Assembly: GCA_001466705.2 (NCBI GenBank)
Contig: LATX02000001.1
Coordinates: 1,488,001 to 1,552,000, forward strand
Origin: Moniliophthora roreri
Lineage: Eukaryota; Basidiomycota; Agaricomycetes; Agaricales; Marasmiaceae
Length of the DNA stretch: 64,000 nt
Direction: 5' to 3'
Of this stretch, positions 33,001-42,967 are shown piece by piece. Positions within the stretch are counted from its first letter, which is position 1. Every line of letters starts with the position of its first letter. The notes under the pieces were generated by a model. It was given only the letters and a program-made list of their open reading frames with translations. It was not told the DNA's origin and ran no database searches. The position numbers and the translations under genes are program-made.

Positions 33001-34180
33001 CAACACTATGGTGAATGGCAATGGCCATGCAAACGGGAGTGGGAGTGAAAGCAGCAGTGCGGATGCTACACAAGTACAGTTCTCACCTCCCGGGCTTCCC
33101 TTACCCACACCAACTGCACCGTCAAAATGGTTCTACAAAGACCCCAGGGGTGTCGTTCATGGTACGCGTTTGTTTTTAAAATTCATAATCCCGTGACTCA
33201 TTGAAATCCTTCTAGGACCTTGGAGAGCCTCGCTGATGCAGTCATGGTACAAAGACAGCTTGCTACCCCCTGATCTACCTGTACGGAGAGAGGAAGATAC
33301 AGAGTTCATATTACTTAAGGACTTGAGGCAGCAGAGCGTTGATCCCACTCAACCCTTCAACCCGGTCGCGCCGACGGCAATTCCTGCTTCGACTTCCACG
33401 ACTGCTCCACCATCACCTGCTCCCATTCAACGCCAGAGCAGCGAGGCCTCGAATAATAACGTCTATCAGTCTACAGACAAACCGCTACTGAAGCCTATAT
33501 CCTTGTTGGCTCAGCCCCGTCACTTTGGACCGCCAGCATTGTTCTACTCTTCAAGAGGAGGACATAGTACAACTATCGTCGACGCTCGAGGAAGATCGGT
33601 TCTGAAGGAGCGATTCTTTTGGAGCGATGATGAGACTATTGCGACCGGTGATGATGACTCAAAACCGGCCTCGTTAACTGGTGGTCGCATGGGAGACGTG
33701 AAGCGTTTGGAAGCAGTTGATATTAAAGATCGTTCAGTGCTTATTGCGATGCGACAGGGAGGTGTTGAAGCCGTTGATCTTTCAGATGCTTTGCTGCGAC
33801 CTGCTGACGACTCGCGAGGCACACTTCCCCAGTTTAACCCGGCGCCTTCGACGGTTAATCGCAGAGCACCGTTTGTATGGAGGATTGGCACACCGGTTTC
33901 TTCGTCACCAACTTCCCAGACATCGACTGTGTTATCTTCAAACTCATCGGCGAAGCAGCACAAAAGTGGGCTGAGCGGACATAGTATGTCGATGACTCGT
34001 CCTTCGAGACTTGCACCTGCGGCCAAGTCACCCGCCGGCAAGATGGAATTCAACGTTGGAGATGCAGATTCGGAATTCCACGATGAAGTTTTATTTTTGG
34101 GACGGAAGGAGAATGAGATTTACATTTGTGAGAGGAACGCAGGGTCGTTCAGGATATTGAGGTTGAGTCCGACATCATGA
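30044..34180 (+). CDS. large GYF-domain protein with CNH-like flanking segments
   Basis: A 1360-residue protein in two exons (30044-33161, 33216-34180). The N-terminal segment (LSPNYLLLCHAQGLDVLPI, LIRRVSFKSIVVMEQRGVLV, AIAGRRDGVRVYALEEI) resembles the start of a citron-homology (CNH) beta-propeller. About 500 residues of Ser/Pro-rich disorder follow, then a second folded block (KLPGTKGSLMIKAVETAKKR, VELFAGTYRTALGLSRTFIL, DLVEVFLVFSQNVFGLEPAT). A GYF-type module (KWFYKDPRGVVHGPW, LMQSWYKDSLLPPDLPVRR) straddles the intron; it would bind Pro-rich ligands. The C-terminus returns to propeller-like strands (LIAMRQGGVEAVDLSDALL, FLGRKENEIYICERNAG). A CNH propeller split by disordered inserts and a GYF domain is an unusual arrangement. 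The function is unknown; a signalling or trafficking scaffold is plausible. Confidence 0.75.
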
Positions 34181-34372
34181 GTTACTTATGGATAGACACA
34201 TTTGGAGACTTCAAAGAATACCACTGAATAATCTGATATTGGGATGTATCTCTATACTATACTGCCTGCAATAGAAGGGATATAAACGAATGCCAAGTCA
34301 CGCTGGTCACGCTCGCCAAAAACAAAACCCAACCCTACTTGACCCCAACCCGAATCTTGGAGTAGAGAAAAC
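34181..34372. promoter_or_regulatory. intergenic, 192 bp upstream of RAP1
   Basis: A same-strand gap after the GYF gene. It must contain the GYF 3' end and the RAP1 promoter; no specific element was recognised. Confidence 0.3.
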
Positions 34373-36148
34373 ATGGTAGATCCACATTCATTTTTTCTTT
34401 TTGCATCAAAAATGATCCTGAAACACTCTACAGACGCTACTCTTCCAGGATACTGCCGGAAACTCTGTGAAATTCCATATTAAGAGCGATATTGACCAGG
34501 ATGTACAAGCTCAATTGCGAGAGGCTATAACCGTACGCACCATGTACTTTCAGAATCCCCAGTGTCTGAACAAATTCTGCAGGGCTTAGGCGGGGAAATA
34601 GAGACTACACTTCCAGATCACGGAATTGTTCTCGTTGAACCTGGTTCGACAGACCAGGAGCGGATAGTCATCCACCAGACTAGACCAGACTTGAGGGTTC
34701 ATGTTGTTCCCTACACCTATATCGACGCTTGTAGAATGGCGGGAGTCATTTTTCAGCGAATCTTCGTTGAGACGGAGGCTGAGCTTCCGATGCCTATGCA
34801 TATTCACGAGAGTATTGCCAATCCTAAATTTCGGGAGGAATTATCTGAGCGTATCCTTGTGAGCATGCAAGCTTTCATTTTACATCGGATTCGAAGTTGA
34901 TACTTTTTTCTTCCTTTTTTTTCCTACCTCAGTACTGCGGAGGGAACCCTTTTGTTTCGATCGAAAGTGCTCGTGTTGTCATAGCAGATTCACAAACGAG
35001 CGTCTTTTCCCAGCTGGTCAAGATGTCTCACCACACACCGAACAGATATGTAGAGTCTTTGGATTGGGTGAAGCGATGTATTGAGAAATCGGAGGTTCTA
35101 TTCACACCTCATGTTTACAAAAATCCCGGTGGTAGGCGTGCAGGTGAAGAGTTAGTCCGAACCTTTGCCATACTAATTTCATCCGTTGACGACTTCTTCA
35201 GACGAACACAGTTTACAGACGATGATGAGCAGAAACTATGCGAATGGATTGCACTCAAGATACCTTACAAAAGTACTGGTGGAAGAACGGGGAATAAGCT
35301 GTACATACAACTGTGCGAAATGGTTAATCCCTCTCCTCTTGCTTCAATGACTCGGGCGATTACTTATACTTGACTCTAGGTCGAAGCACCTGGCTACGAG
35401 TGGGTTCGTCGACATACTTGGCAATCATGGCGCGAACGATACAAAAAAAACGCAGACAGGCTCGATCGAATCATCGACACGATAGTCAATCAGACAAAGC
35501 CCAGTCCGGGCGATAAGGGGCAGTACGGTTATGTTCGTCAGGAAGAGGACGACAAGTCAAAGAAAAAGCGCAAGCGTCCTGCTCCCAAGGCACAAGAGTT
35601 CATCGTTGGATCCAGCGGTACACCTATTCCGATTGGTCACCCTGCTCTCCAAAAGACTCTCTATCCTCCCCGGCAGCCCCTCCCCGTCCCCGTGCCCTTT
35701 TTACCAGGCATGCCTCCCCCACCTCCGCCGCCACCACGGTCTGCACAACCCGGTGGAGAGGATTCTGAAACTGAAGTAGAATGGAACGTTGTGGTTGGAA
35801 CTGATCCTCCCCCGCCTTGGGCGAAGCGAAAAACGTCCGAAGACGGAGATCCGGCTGACGGCAAGAGAGCAAGAATAACGTGAGCATGAACTTATTCGCA
35901 TCTCCTTACTTAACTGAGTCTACTACAGGGAAACCGACGACGACACGACCAGGCAGCAAACCATGCAGGCAATCGCCGTCGTCGCAGAACACGTTATTGA
36001 CCAAAGTCTGCGTGCCATTGCGGACCAGTACCGATTCACCCTTGGAGAAGTCCGGGAATACTACGATAAATGTGGAGACATGGACCGTACGAGTAAACGC
36101 TTTCAGAAGATGCGGGAACACCTTGCACTTCTACCTGACGAGCCATGA
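34373..36148 (+). CDS. RAP1: telomere protein Rap1 (BRCT-Myb-RCT)
   Basis: Shelterin-type telomere-associated protein. Exons: 34373-34375 (ATG only), 34434-34532, 34583-34858, 34933-35150, 35202-35322, 35380-35879, 35929-36148; the sum is 1437 nt, 478 residues. The BRCT region begins TLLFQDTAGNSVKFHIKSD, continues GLGGEIETTLPDHGIVLVEP across a 50-nt intron, and ends near RYVESLDWVKRCI. The Rap1 Myb domain (about 200-275) reads FTDDDEQKLCEWIALKI, RTGNKLYIQLCEMVEAP and HTWQSWRERYKKNADRLD, the HTWQSWR signature being diagnostic. A Lys-rich and Pro-rich linker follows (including PPPPPPPP), then a helical C-terminal RCT-like region (HVIDQSLRAIADQYRF, YYDKCGDMDRTSKRF). The single Myb domain, not a tandem one, suggests recruitment by a TRF/Taz1-type partner, as in fission yeast and mammals. 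Confidence 0.85.
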
Positions 36149-36233
36149 TCATAGTATATGTTCTTTCCCATCTCTCATCGTAATATGTATGATATAGGAA
36201 ATGTCTAATACAATTCTGTAATCCGGGAGATTT
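36149..36233. other. 85-bp convergent 3'-3' gap
   Basis: The RAP1 and CDK11 stop codons are 85 bp apart, so their 3' UTRs almost certainly overlap on opposite strands. Confidence 0.5.
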
Positions 36234-37757
36234 TCATGGCATATCAAACTCCGTCAAGAGCTTGTAGTCTGCAGCTCGAACAGGGGCAGAAGGGCTGTCG
36301 AAGAGTTTCCGTTTCCTAGAGGGAAAAAAAGATCCTGTGCTTCATGAACAGTACCGAGATGAATGAAAACGCACTTTTCGCCTGCGGCGGCGGACGGGAA
36401 CGAGCCAAATAGATCCGGATGCTTGGGTAAAGGTGATTCGCTGTTCAAACGGTTGTAAGAAATAGCATTCTGGACATCATGAATACCATACGTGAAATAT
36501 GGATGCTGTAGCGCCTCATCTGCCGATATTCTTTGTTCGGGGTCATATGTCAAAAGTGACATCAAAAGGTCGAGTCCAGCAGTTGTAAGATACTGAAACT
36601 TCTGACGAAATTGGTGCGGTTGTGGGGAGGGTAGGGTGACGGTCTTCGCCATGGGAAGTGTAAAATATCCCGGCCATGAATTCTGTGTCGGTGGTCCCAA
36701 TAGTTTGAATATCATGGAAATAAGTTCGACCTCGTTTCTAGCTTGGAACAATGGTTCCTTGAGGAGAAGTTCTGCGAATATGCAGCCGACAGACCACATG
36801 TCAACAGCTGTTGAGTACGTTTCTGCCCCAAGAAGGATTTCGGGAGCTCTGAGTAGCGCATAAGAACGTGGAACAGCTAATGCAATGATGTTATACGACT
36901 GACCTGTACCAAAGTGTAACTACCAACTGGGTCATCCCACCAACTCCAACAGGGTCTCCGTATCGCCTTGCGAGCCCAAAGTCTGCGACCTTGATAGTCC
37001 CACGGTTGTTCATCAGCAAATTACTCGTCTTGAGATCGCGATGAAGTATCCAGCTCTCGTGGCAATGCTTCACAGCTGAGAGCAGCTGCATCATCAACGT
37101 CTTGATTTCGGATTGCAAAAAGGGCGAGGGCATAACAGTTAAAAGCGACTTGAGGTCGTGCTCTATAAAATCCATCACGACAAACACCCTTCAGTCATCC
37201 GAAAAGGGAGTCATATGTCAAGGATCATGGAATTTTTAAAGTGGAATACTATCACAGCATAGAGAGAAACGCGATACGTACTGTGTGAGGGTGTCTCCCA
37301 CTACCACTTCCCGAATGCCCACCACATTCTCGTGTCTGCACGACATGAGAGCATTGATTTCGCGTAGAGCGGTGATTGGAAACCCGTTCTTCTCTTCATC
37401 GAGCTTGAGCTTCTTCAGAGCGACGATATCACCGGTCTGTTTGTCCCTGGCACGAAACACGACGCCATATGAACCTTCCTCGATTTGGTTCAGTCTTTCG
37501 TAGCAATAGACTGATCTGGAGGGTAATATCGACGGATGACGCGTTCTGGGTGGTACATAGATGCTATGTGGACGAACTGAGGCTGGCGGAGGAGTAGGAA
37601 TTGGTGCAACTAAATGCTCTGTTGACCCGGAAGTTTTCTGCTTTACACGACGTTTTGGCTGCTGAGGCTGAAGCATATCTGAGTCTTCCTGTTCTTCATC
37701 CTGTTTCCATTTTGAGCGTTTTCGGGAGGGTGTCGACGGGCCTGCTTCAGCTGACAT
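36234..37757 (-). CDS. cyclin-dependent kinase, CDK11 (PITSLRE) type
   Basis: Nuclear Ser/Thr kinase linked to transcription and splicing, activated by an L-type cyclin. The start is [20 protein letters not shown] at 37757, with a basic N-terminal tail (RKRSKWK, KRRVKQK). Kinase motifs: [14 protein letters not shown] (Gly loop), VALKKLKL (Lys), PITALREI (the PSTAIRE-equivalent helix, here close to PITSLRE), [22 protein letters not shown] (catalytic loop), [11 protein letters not shown] (DFG), VVTLWYR - [19 protein letters not shown], and [17 protein letters not shown]. The C-terminus ends in [19 protein letters not shown] at 36234 after an intron around 36300-36370. Sequence order and spacing match CDK11 better than CDK10. 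At least three introns. An L-type cyclin partner was not seen here (the cyclin at 11-12 kb is the CDK7 partner). Confidence 0.87.
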
Positions 37758-38153
37758 GACGGTTGCTGAACAAGTTTCCGGAATCGGTGCACATCATTGG
37801 CAGGGCCACGACTGTCGTACCACTTGTTGGACTCAAAATTTCCTGCTTGAGTAGATTGACTCGGGGCATATCCTTTCAAACTCTCCTGCCGATTGGTATC
37901 TGAAATCGAAACGTCGATGGCTTGTCGATGGCAAGCTCTGCTGATCGAGTCGGAGCGAGCGCCGTGGTGGCGTTATTGCTGAGACTTGTGCAAGCTATCG
38001 CTCCTTGGGATGCACCATCTATGACGAAGGTCGATGCACTGTGCGATCTCCCGCTGCTTCATCAACCTGAACGGTATAAATAGACCCCTCACTACAGGTC
38101 GCCTTCTCTTACACTCGAAGAACTTCAGCTCTAACGACTCAAACTGCTTAACC
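37758..38153. promoter_or_regulatory. bidirectional promoter, CDK11 / CON-6 no. 2
   Basis: A 396-bp divergent stretch. TATAAATA at 38075-38082 lies 72 bp before the CON-6 ATG, and CCCCT at 38085-38089 follows it. No TATA-like box was seen on the CDK11 side, as expected for a housekeeping gene. Confidence 0.5.
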
Positions 38154-38853
38154 ATGTCTACCAACGACGCTCACACCAACCATGTGCTCGGTGGCTACAA
38201 GGCTACGTGAGTTTTTCCAAACTTGCTCTTGCGATAGCTGACATGTGTTCTCCGTAAGATTGAAGAGTATGACTTTCAACCTCTCAATGACAATCTCCCT
38301 GACTATTATGTTATATCCAGACGAGAACGCTTCCGAAGAAGCCAAAGCCCATGCCAGTGAGGTCCTCGACCAACAGGGTGCCACTACCGAAATTGTCTCT
38401 AACACAGGAACCGGTGACGCCCACACCAACCACATTCTGGGGGGCTACAAGGCTACGTACGTTGTTCGGCACCTGCGAAATTTTGTATGCTAGCTAATCA
38501 CTCGCCCCTTTTTAGATTGAAGAAGTCAGTAACATTTCGAACTAGGCTCTCCCAGTGTCTTACGTTCTGACCGGCCCCCATTCACAGATAATAATGCTTC
38601 CGACCAGGCGAAGCAGCATGCCAGCGAGGTGCTCAACGAGCATGGTGCTAGCACCAAGCCTCTGCCTCAATCTCAGAGGAACGAGCACCCTGATCACGAG
38701 AGGGTGAAGGCTGGTTACAAGGCCGCTTTACATAGTATGTAAACCTCCTGCACCAGGCTGATGTCGTGCTCACCTTTTCCGTCCCCTACAGATCCTAGGG
38801 TCTCTGATGAAGCGAAGCAGAAGGCTGAAGAATTCCTCGAAAACACTGACTGA
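38154..38853 (+). CDS. CON-6 family protein, multi-repeat, possible frameshift
   Basis: Paralogue of the 27-kb CON-6 gene. It starts MSTNDAHTNHVLGGYKAT at 38154. Introns again cut an Asn codon in phase 1. An 8-nt microexon (38259-38266) supplies TLK and leads to ENASEEAKAHASEVLDQQG. The unit GTGDAHTNHILGGYKAT is then repeated, but the next microexon-like block (from 38516) reads one A longer than the first copy, so the GTCAGT donor gives phase 2 and translation would stop right after the following CACAG acceptor. Downstream, intact units remain: NNASDQAKQHASEVLNEHG and, after a GTATGT...CTACAG intron, VSDEAKQKAEEFLENTD, stop at 38851-38853. The locus is therefore either frameshifted after repeat 1, carries a sequence error, or uses a non-canonical splice. 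Confidence 0.75.
38259..38266 (+). other. 8-nt coding microexon of CON-6 no. 2
   Basis: Acceptor CCGTAAG, exon ATTGAAGA, donor GTATGA. It encodes the TLK of GGYKATLKN; the same residues sit inside exon 1 in the 27-kb paralogue. Confidence 0.65.
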
Positions 38854-38918
38854 TTAATTGTGCAACCATACGAATCAGCGATCGAGCAATACAATAACTT
38901 AATGTACAATACAAGCTG

Positions 38919-40450
38919 CTAGTCTCCTCGTACTTTCCGTTCTAAACACTTCAAGAAATTGTATCGAACTTCACCAACTGCCCAACTGTCTTCTTTACTC
39001 ATTTTGAGGAAAAATGGTTCGACACATGCTTTACCCATGGTAATGAACAAGTCCTTTAAAATCCATCTCAACCTTGGACCTGTCATTTCAATCGCCGGCT
39101 CCGCATTAACCTCGAGCAAGTTAACTTGCCACTTTTGATCTGTTTTCATAGTGTGCGTTACTAGAAAATCAACGCCAAATAGTTCGAAAGCATTCGGCAG
39201 AGGCTGTCAAATCTAGTCGATATCTCTGAGATGCGAAAACCAACAGAAGGCCTCACCTGGAAATTGACTGGATCCCTCAATGCCGCGTTGAAAGTCTCCG
39301 CAAGAACGGTTCTCATTTGGTTCTTCAACTCGCTAATATCGTCCTCAGTAAAAATGATATCGCCTGGTTCTGATAATACATGACATCCCTCGAGTTCATC
39401 TAGAAGCCGGACGCCTTCCTGGCCATGGTCGTTGACTTGCAGACAGGTATTTGTGAGATGACATGACAAGTCGATCGTCCCGTTATGGGACCCAGGCTCC
39501 TCATAGGGAGTCGCAGAAAAGAGTGCCAGTACTCGAGCATAGAGGTATAGAGTCAATGCACCTGATGCAACACAGTAGGCTCTGAGATGGAACTATGAAC
39601 ACGTGAGCCGCATGACAAGAACCGGGAGTTAAAGAAAGCTTGCCTTATGCCCACGCAGGTCCTCCCGGTCTGGTTTTGAAGCATTGTTCAATGGAATCTC
39701 GGAGGGATCTATTAGAAGAGGGCGTGTCAAGTATTCCTAAAAGTACATTACGGTCGGTGGGTTATCTCAGCCGGTGATTAAGACAAACCTGGATCACGAA
39801 ATGGCGTAACTGAGAGGTGGCCACAGAAGTTGTGATACCCTCGTCCGCTTCATCATTCCCATCGTCGTCATTATCCTCAAATTCCTCAAAAATTTCCTCT
39901 AGGGTAGCACGATCGTTGAATAGCCTAATTCCGTTGCCTCGATCAGCCATGCCTCTAGACACAGCGAGAATAAGGACAATGCACACAATTGATTCTAGGC
40001 TGGACTCAACGGCTTCAGTATCCACCATTTCTGTGTATCTCGAAGTTCCTTCCCAAGCTCCCAGAGCTCGTCCGCAAAAATCTCATCAAGTTCATCAGCA
40101 AACGAGATCTCGATTTCATAAGTCCGTGGCCATGCATCCTTGAGGAGGGATTCCGGGGTCTTCGTCAAAAACGAGGAAATGCAGCGTGATAAAAAGTGTT
40201 TCCTGATCAGGCACTTGCGGAAAGTGTATGAAGACGACATGATGATGTCTCTACGTGTATTGGCGAGTTCGTGATCAATCTCGTCGTAGGAAGACCACAG
40301 TAGCGTCTTTTGAGGGGTGCTGGAAGGTGCAGATGGTGCAATCTGGAATGAAGGTTTGATATGAAGCAAAGCATTGTGAACAAGAGACTTGGTGAGAGGA
40401 GCATTTGGCCAGATGACTTGTGCCACGAACTGAGCAGACTCGGAGGACAT
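38919..40450 (-). CDS. tubulin-tyrosine-ligase domain protein (Pby1-like)
   Basis: ATP-grasp protein of the TTL family (yeast Pby1 type). It starts MSSESAQFVAQVIWPNAPLT at 40450. Exons join ELGKELRDT - QKWWILKP, then GMADRGNGIRLFNDRATLEE, whose KP..ADRG.GI pattern is the ATP-grasp nucleotide site. QEYLTRPLLIDPSEIPLN, KFHLRAYCVASGALTLYLYA and HLTNTCLQVNDHG follow, the last being the TTL H.TN motif. LFGVDFLVT and VNLLEVNAEPA supply the acidic metal-binding end (E and N of EVN). It stops at 38919. In fungi without tubulin detyrosination the substrate is unclear; Pby1 is linked to P-bodies. It is divergent from MMM1 across 144 bp. Confidence 0.85.
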
Positions 40451-40594
40451 GATGGGTAGAATTCAAGGATCAAAAAAATCCGCGTGGTGCCGAAATCACA
40501 GGCCAGGGCCAGCTGCCGAGGGACGCGACTGACGACAGGCTTAAGAAAAAGTTTGACCTGTCGTGAAGCAGCGACGGCTTGCTCTTCTCCAGTC
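40451..40594. promoter_or_regulatory. bidirectional promoter, TTL protein / MMM1
   Basis: A 144-bp gap between divergent ATGs. No TATA box was recognised. Confidence 0.4.
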
Positions 40595-41689
40595 ATGGCC
40601 AGCAATTATCTTTTTACTCTTCAGCCAAACTTTACTCAAGGGTTCATATTCGGCCAACTTTCAATCCTTGTTCTGCTCTATCTCATTCTCAAATATCTGT
40701 TCCTAGACTCCACCAAATATCCCTTCGAAACATCCTCTTACCACCCCAAAGTCAGCAGCGAAACACTTTCCCAACATCAGCGGATAAGCTCTCGGATAGA
40801 GGAAAATGAAAATACTGAAGACGAATCAGCAGAATGGTTTAATTTGCTATTACACCAGGTCGGTGGTCCGCCAAAGACGCGCTCCGAGGAGTTCTGATAA
40901 TTCCATTCGTGGTTCCAGGTCGTAGATGTCTATAGGTCAAAACTCAGAAACGATATGTCTGGGATAGAAGGAGACGAAGTTGCACGTCGGAGGGTGGAGG
41001 AGTATGCGAACAAGATACGACCAGTGGGTTTTCTGGTGGGTTTCATCCCGTATGGATTTAGAGCGGGCTTTTACTATCTGGTTCCTGTAGGATCCTATTG
41101 TCGTGCACTCTGTAAATCTTGGCTGTTCAGCTCCTCGCCTGTATAATGGTCATCGGCGTACAAATTCCAAGGAACAACCTGCAGTGAGTAACTGGACGCA
41201 TTGAACGAGGTGACGTTGACACAGCATTAGGAGATTGAATTCAACCTCGATTATGTGGATTCAATATCAGTGTCACTCTCCACCTCATATCTCTTTAATT
41301 ATCCCATGCCGTCGTTTGCACGGCTTCCCATATCCTTGACAATATCCCTCTCCCAGTTCAAGTCCTCGGTAAGTGATGCTGATGTCCCTGGTGGTTGCAG
41401 TTCAAGCTCATGAATGCTACAGATATCAATCATACCTCCAGCACCGACCTCTCATGCACCTGTTCTGACCTTCACCATATCTCCAACGTTTACGCTAGAC
41501 CTAACGACGGCATCTCTAATGGGGAGCCGTGCCAAATTGGCTAACGTGCCAAAACTGCATGAGCTGATCCAGCACCAAGTGCACCGAGTCCTCGCATCGC
41601 GTGCGACCTGGAAAGTTGTTCTTCCAGGACTGGCTAGCGTCGCCGAGGCAGAACAGGAAATCAAAAGGGAAACACACTCAGATCAATGA
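40595..41689 (+). CDS. MMM1: MMM1, ER subunit of the ERMES tether
   Basis: ER-membrane component of the ER-mitochondria encounter structure; it transfers phospholipids through its SMP domain. A short lumenal N-terminus is followed by one transmembrane helix (FGQLSILVLLYLILKYLFL, residues about 18-36). The SMP domain is assembled from about five exons: exon 1 40595-40857, exon 2 from 40918, then DPIVVHSVNLGCSAPRLYNG, EIEFNLDYVDSISVSLSTSY and LFNYPMPSFARLPISLTISL, and a last exon with SHAPVLTFTISPTFTLDLT and GSRAKLANVPKLHELIQHQV. It ends at 41689. All introns (GTCGGT, GTGGGT, GTGAGT, GTAAGT donors) restore the frame. The order and motifs match fungal MMM1 throughout. The size, about 290 residues, is slightly short for the family. 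Confidence 0.9.
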
Positions 41690-42091
41690 GGACTTTGAGG
41701 ACTTTTGCTTCACCACTTTTTATTTTACCCACCATGTACTGATATACTTGCTGTCTATTTAGACTACCAACCTGTACATCTATCATGATAATTCGAAGAT
41801 GATAAGGACTGACAGGATCGAAACTAGAACCTCGATACTTTCCGGGTATGTGGCGTGTCGCATTGCAAATAAAGTACTGCGGCCGTCCACTGTCAATCTC
41901 CCTTTTCGGTCACATCTTCTCGCAGTAGGGACACTTAGTATGTCATTTGAGGTCAAAATTACAGTGAACCTGGTAGGTATCGAGGGTAAAGGGAAGGAAT
42001 GCCCTGGAGCCTGCGGAACTGTATACGATTGGAATACGATGGGGGCTTCAAATTGGACGGGGACTCACCAGCCATGTCCACTTGATTTACA
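41690..42091. other. convergent intergenic, 402 bp
   Basis: Separates the 3' ends of MMM1 and the hydrolase-like gene. It holds a weak tRNA-like string on the minus strand (41797-41900), which I do not accept as a gene, and no other signal. Confidence 0.35.
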
Positions 42092-42905
42092 TCAGACTCC
42101 AATTTCATCTAACCATTTCTCAATCTTCGCAAATGCATCCTGCCCCATCGTATCTCCTACAGCAACCACATCAACGCCACCGTCTCTCACCAGTCTATTC
42201 TTGACCTTCAACGCATCCAGCTCTTGTGGCGTGGCGAAAATTGCGATAGGAAACTTGGGTTCGAAATCGAATTCTGGTAAGGGTGTCGGGAGAATATCAA
42301 CGTCCGTATTCGAAGGTGGGGGAGAGATCAAAATCAGTCCTGTTGCGGGATGAGAAGATATATATTGTTGAGCAATCAGACATGTTGGTCCTCGAGCTAT
42401 GATAACTGGAGCGAAAGGAATAATACACAGCCGAATGGCTGACTGTAACTCTGAATACAGAGAGAGTTAATCGGTAGGCGAAAGCCGCGAGCTAAGCAGA
42501 ACAACACGAACCTGATTCGAAATGGTTCATCATACTTCGAGAGTCACTGGTAAGCGTTTGAGGCATAGAAATGTCTATATCTAGACAAGTGTAGCCTTTG
42601 TCGGCGTACATCCGGGAGAAAATATCAAAACTGAACGATCGTAACTTCATTCGTCGCTGCTATAAATGAAAAGAACTTTTTTTTTACCCTTCTCGGGAGA
42701 CTGAAGGATACCATTTGGAAGCAGATACGAATACGAGTGGAGTAGGTACCAGGCGAGGCGCTGTACTTGGGGGTTCGTGAATGAGATAACTCGACGTTGA
42801 CATGGCTGCAAAGCGATCATGAAGGAAGATTGTCAGCGACGGCGACCTTTTGGAGAAGAATCGAAGTAGATTTAAACCGAGAAGCATGCGGAGCGAGGCC
42901 GACAT
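42092..42905 (-). CDS. alpha/beta-hydrolase-fold protein, likely non-catalytic, mitochondrial-type N-terminus
   Basis: Minus-strand gene with several exons. It starts MSASLRMLLGLNLLRFFSKR at 42905, an Arg/Leu-rich presequence-like N-terminus. Then LIHEPPSTAPRLVPTPLVFV and, after introns, YADKGYTCLDIDISMPQTLT, followed by SAIRLCIIPFAPVIIARGPT and CLIAQQYISSHPATGLILIS. This is the core beta5-nucleophile-helix arrangement of alpha/beta hydrolases, but the usual GxSxG elbow reads RGPTC, with Thr instead of Ser. The C-terminus FPIAIFATPQELDALKVKNR, DVVAVGDTMGQDAFAKIEKW ends at 42092. It is probably a pseudo-hydrolase. Head-to-head with RPB8, 62 bp apart. Confidence 0.65.
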
Positions 42906-42967
42906 TGTAGTTTGAGATCAAGTTGAGCCGCGCGTCAGGTCAGGTTTCCTCTCAAGTCTTTCTTGCC
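42906..42967. promoter_or_regulatory. 62-bp divergent gap, hydrolase-like / RPB8
   Basis: The start codons are only 62 bp apart, so transcription of one gene must begin within or very near the other's 5' UTR. Confidence 0.45.

Noticed and set aside
41797..41900. tRNA-like string on the minus strand
   Set aside because: There is a box-B-like TTCGATC and a partial acceptor pairing, but the T-stem does not pair and no clean anticodon arm could be drawn. At most a degenerate remnant.
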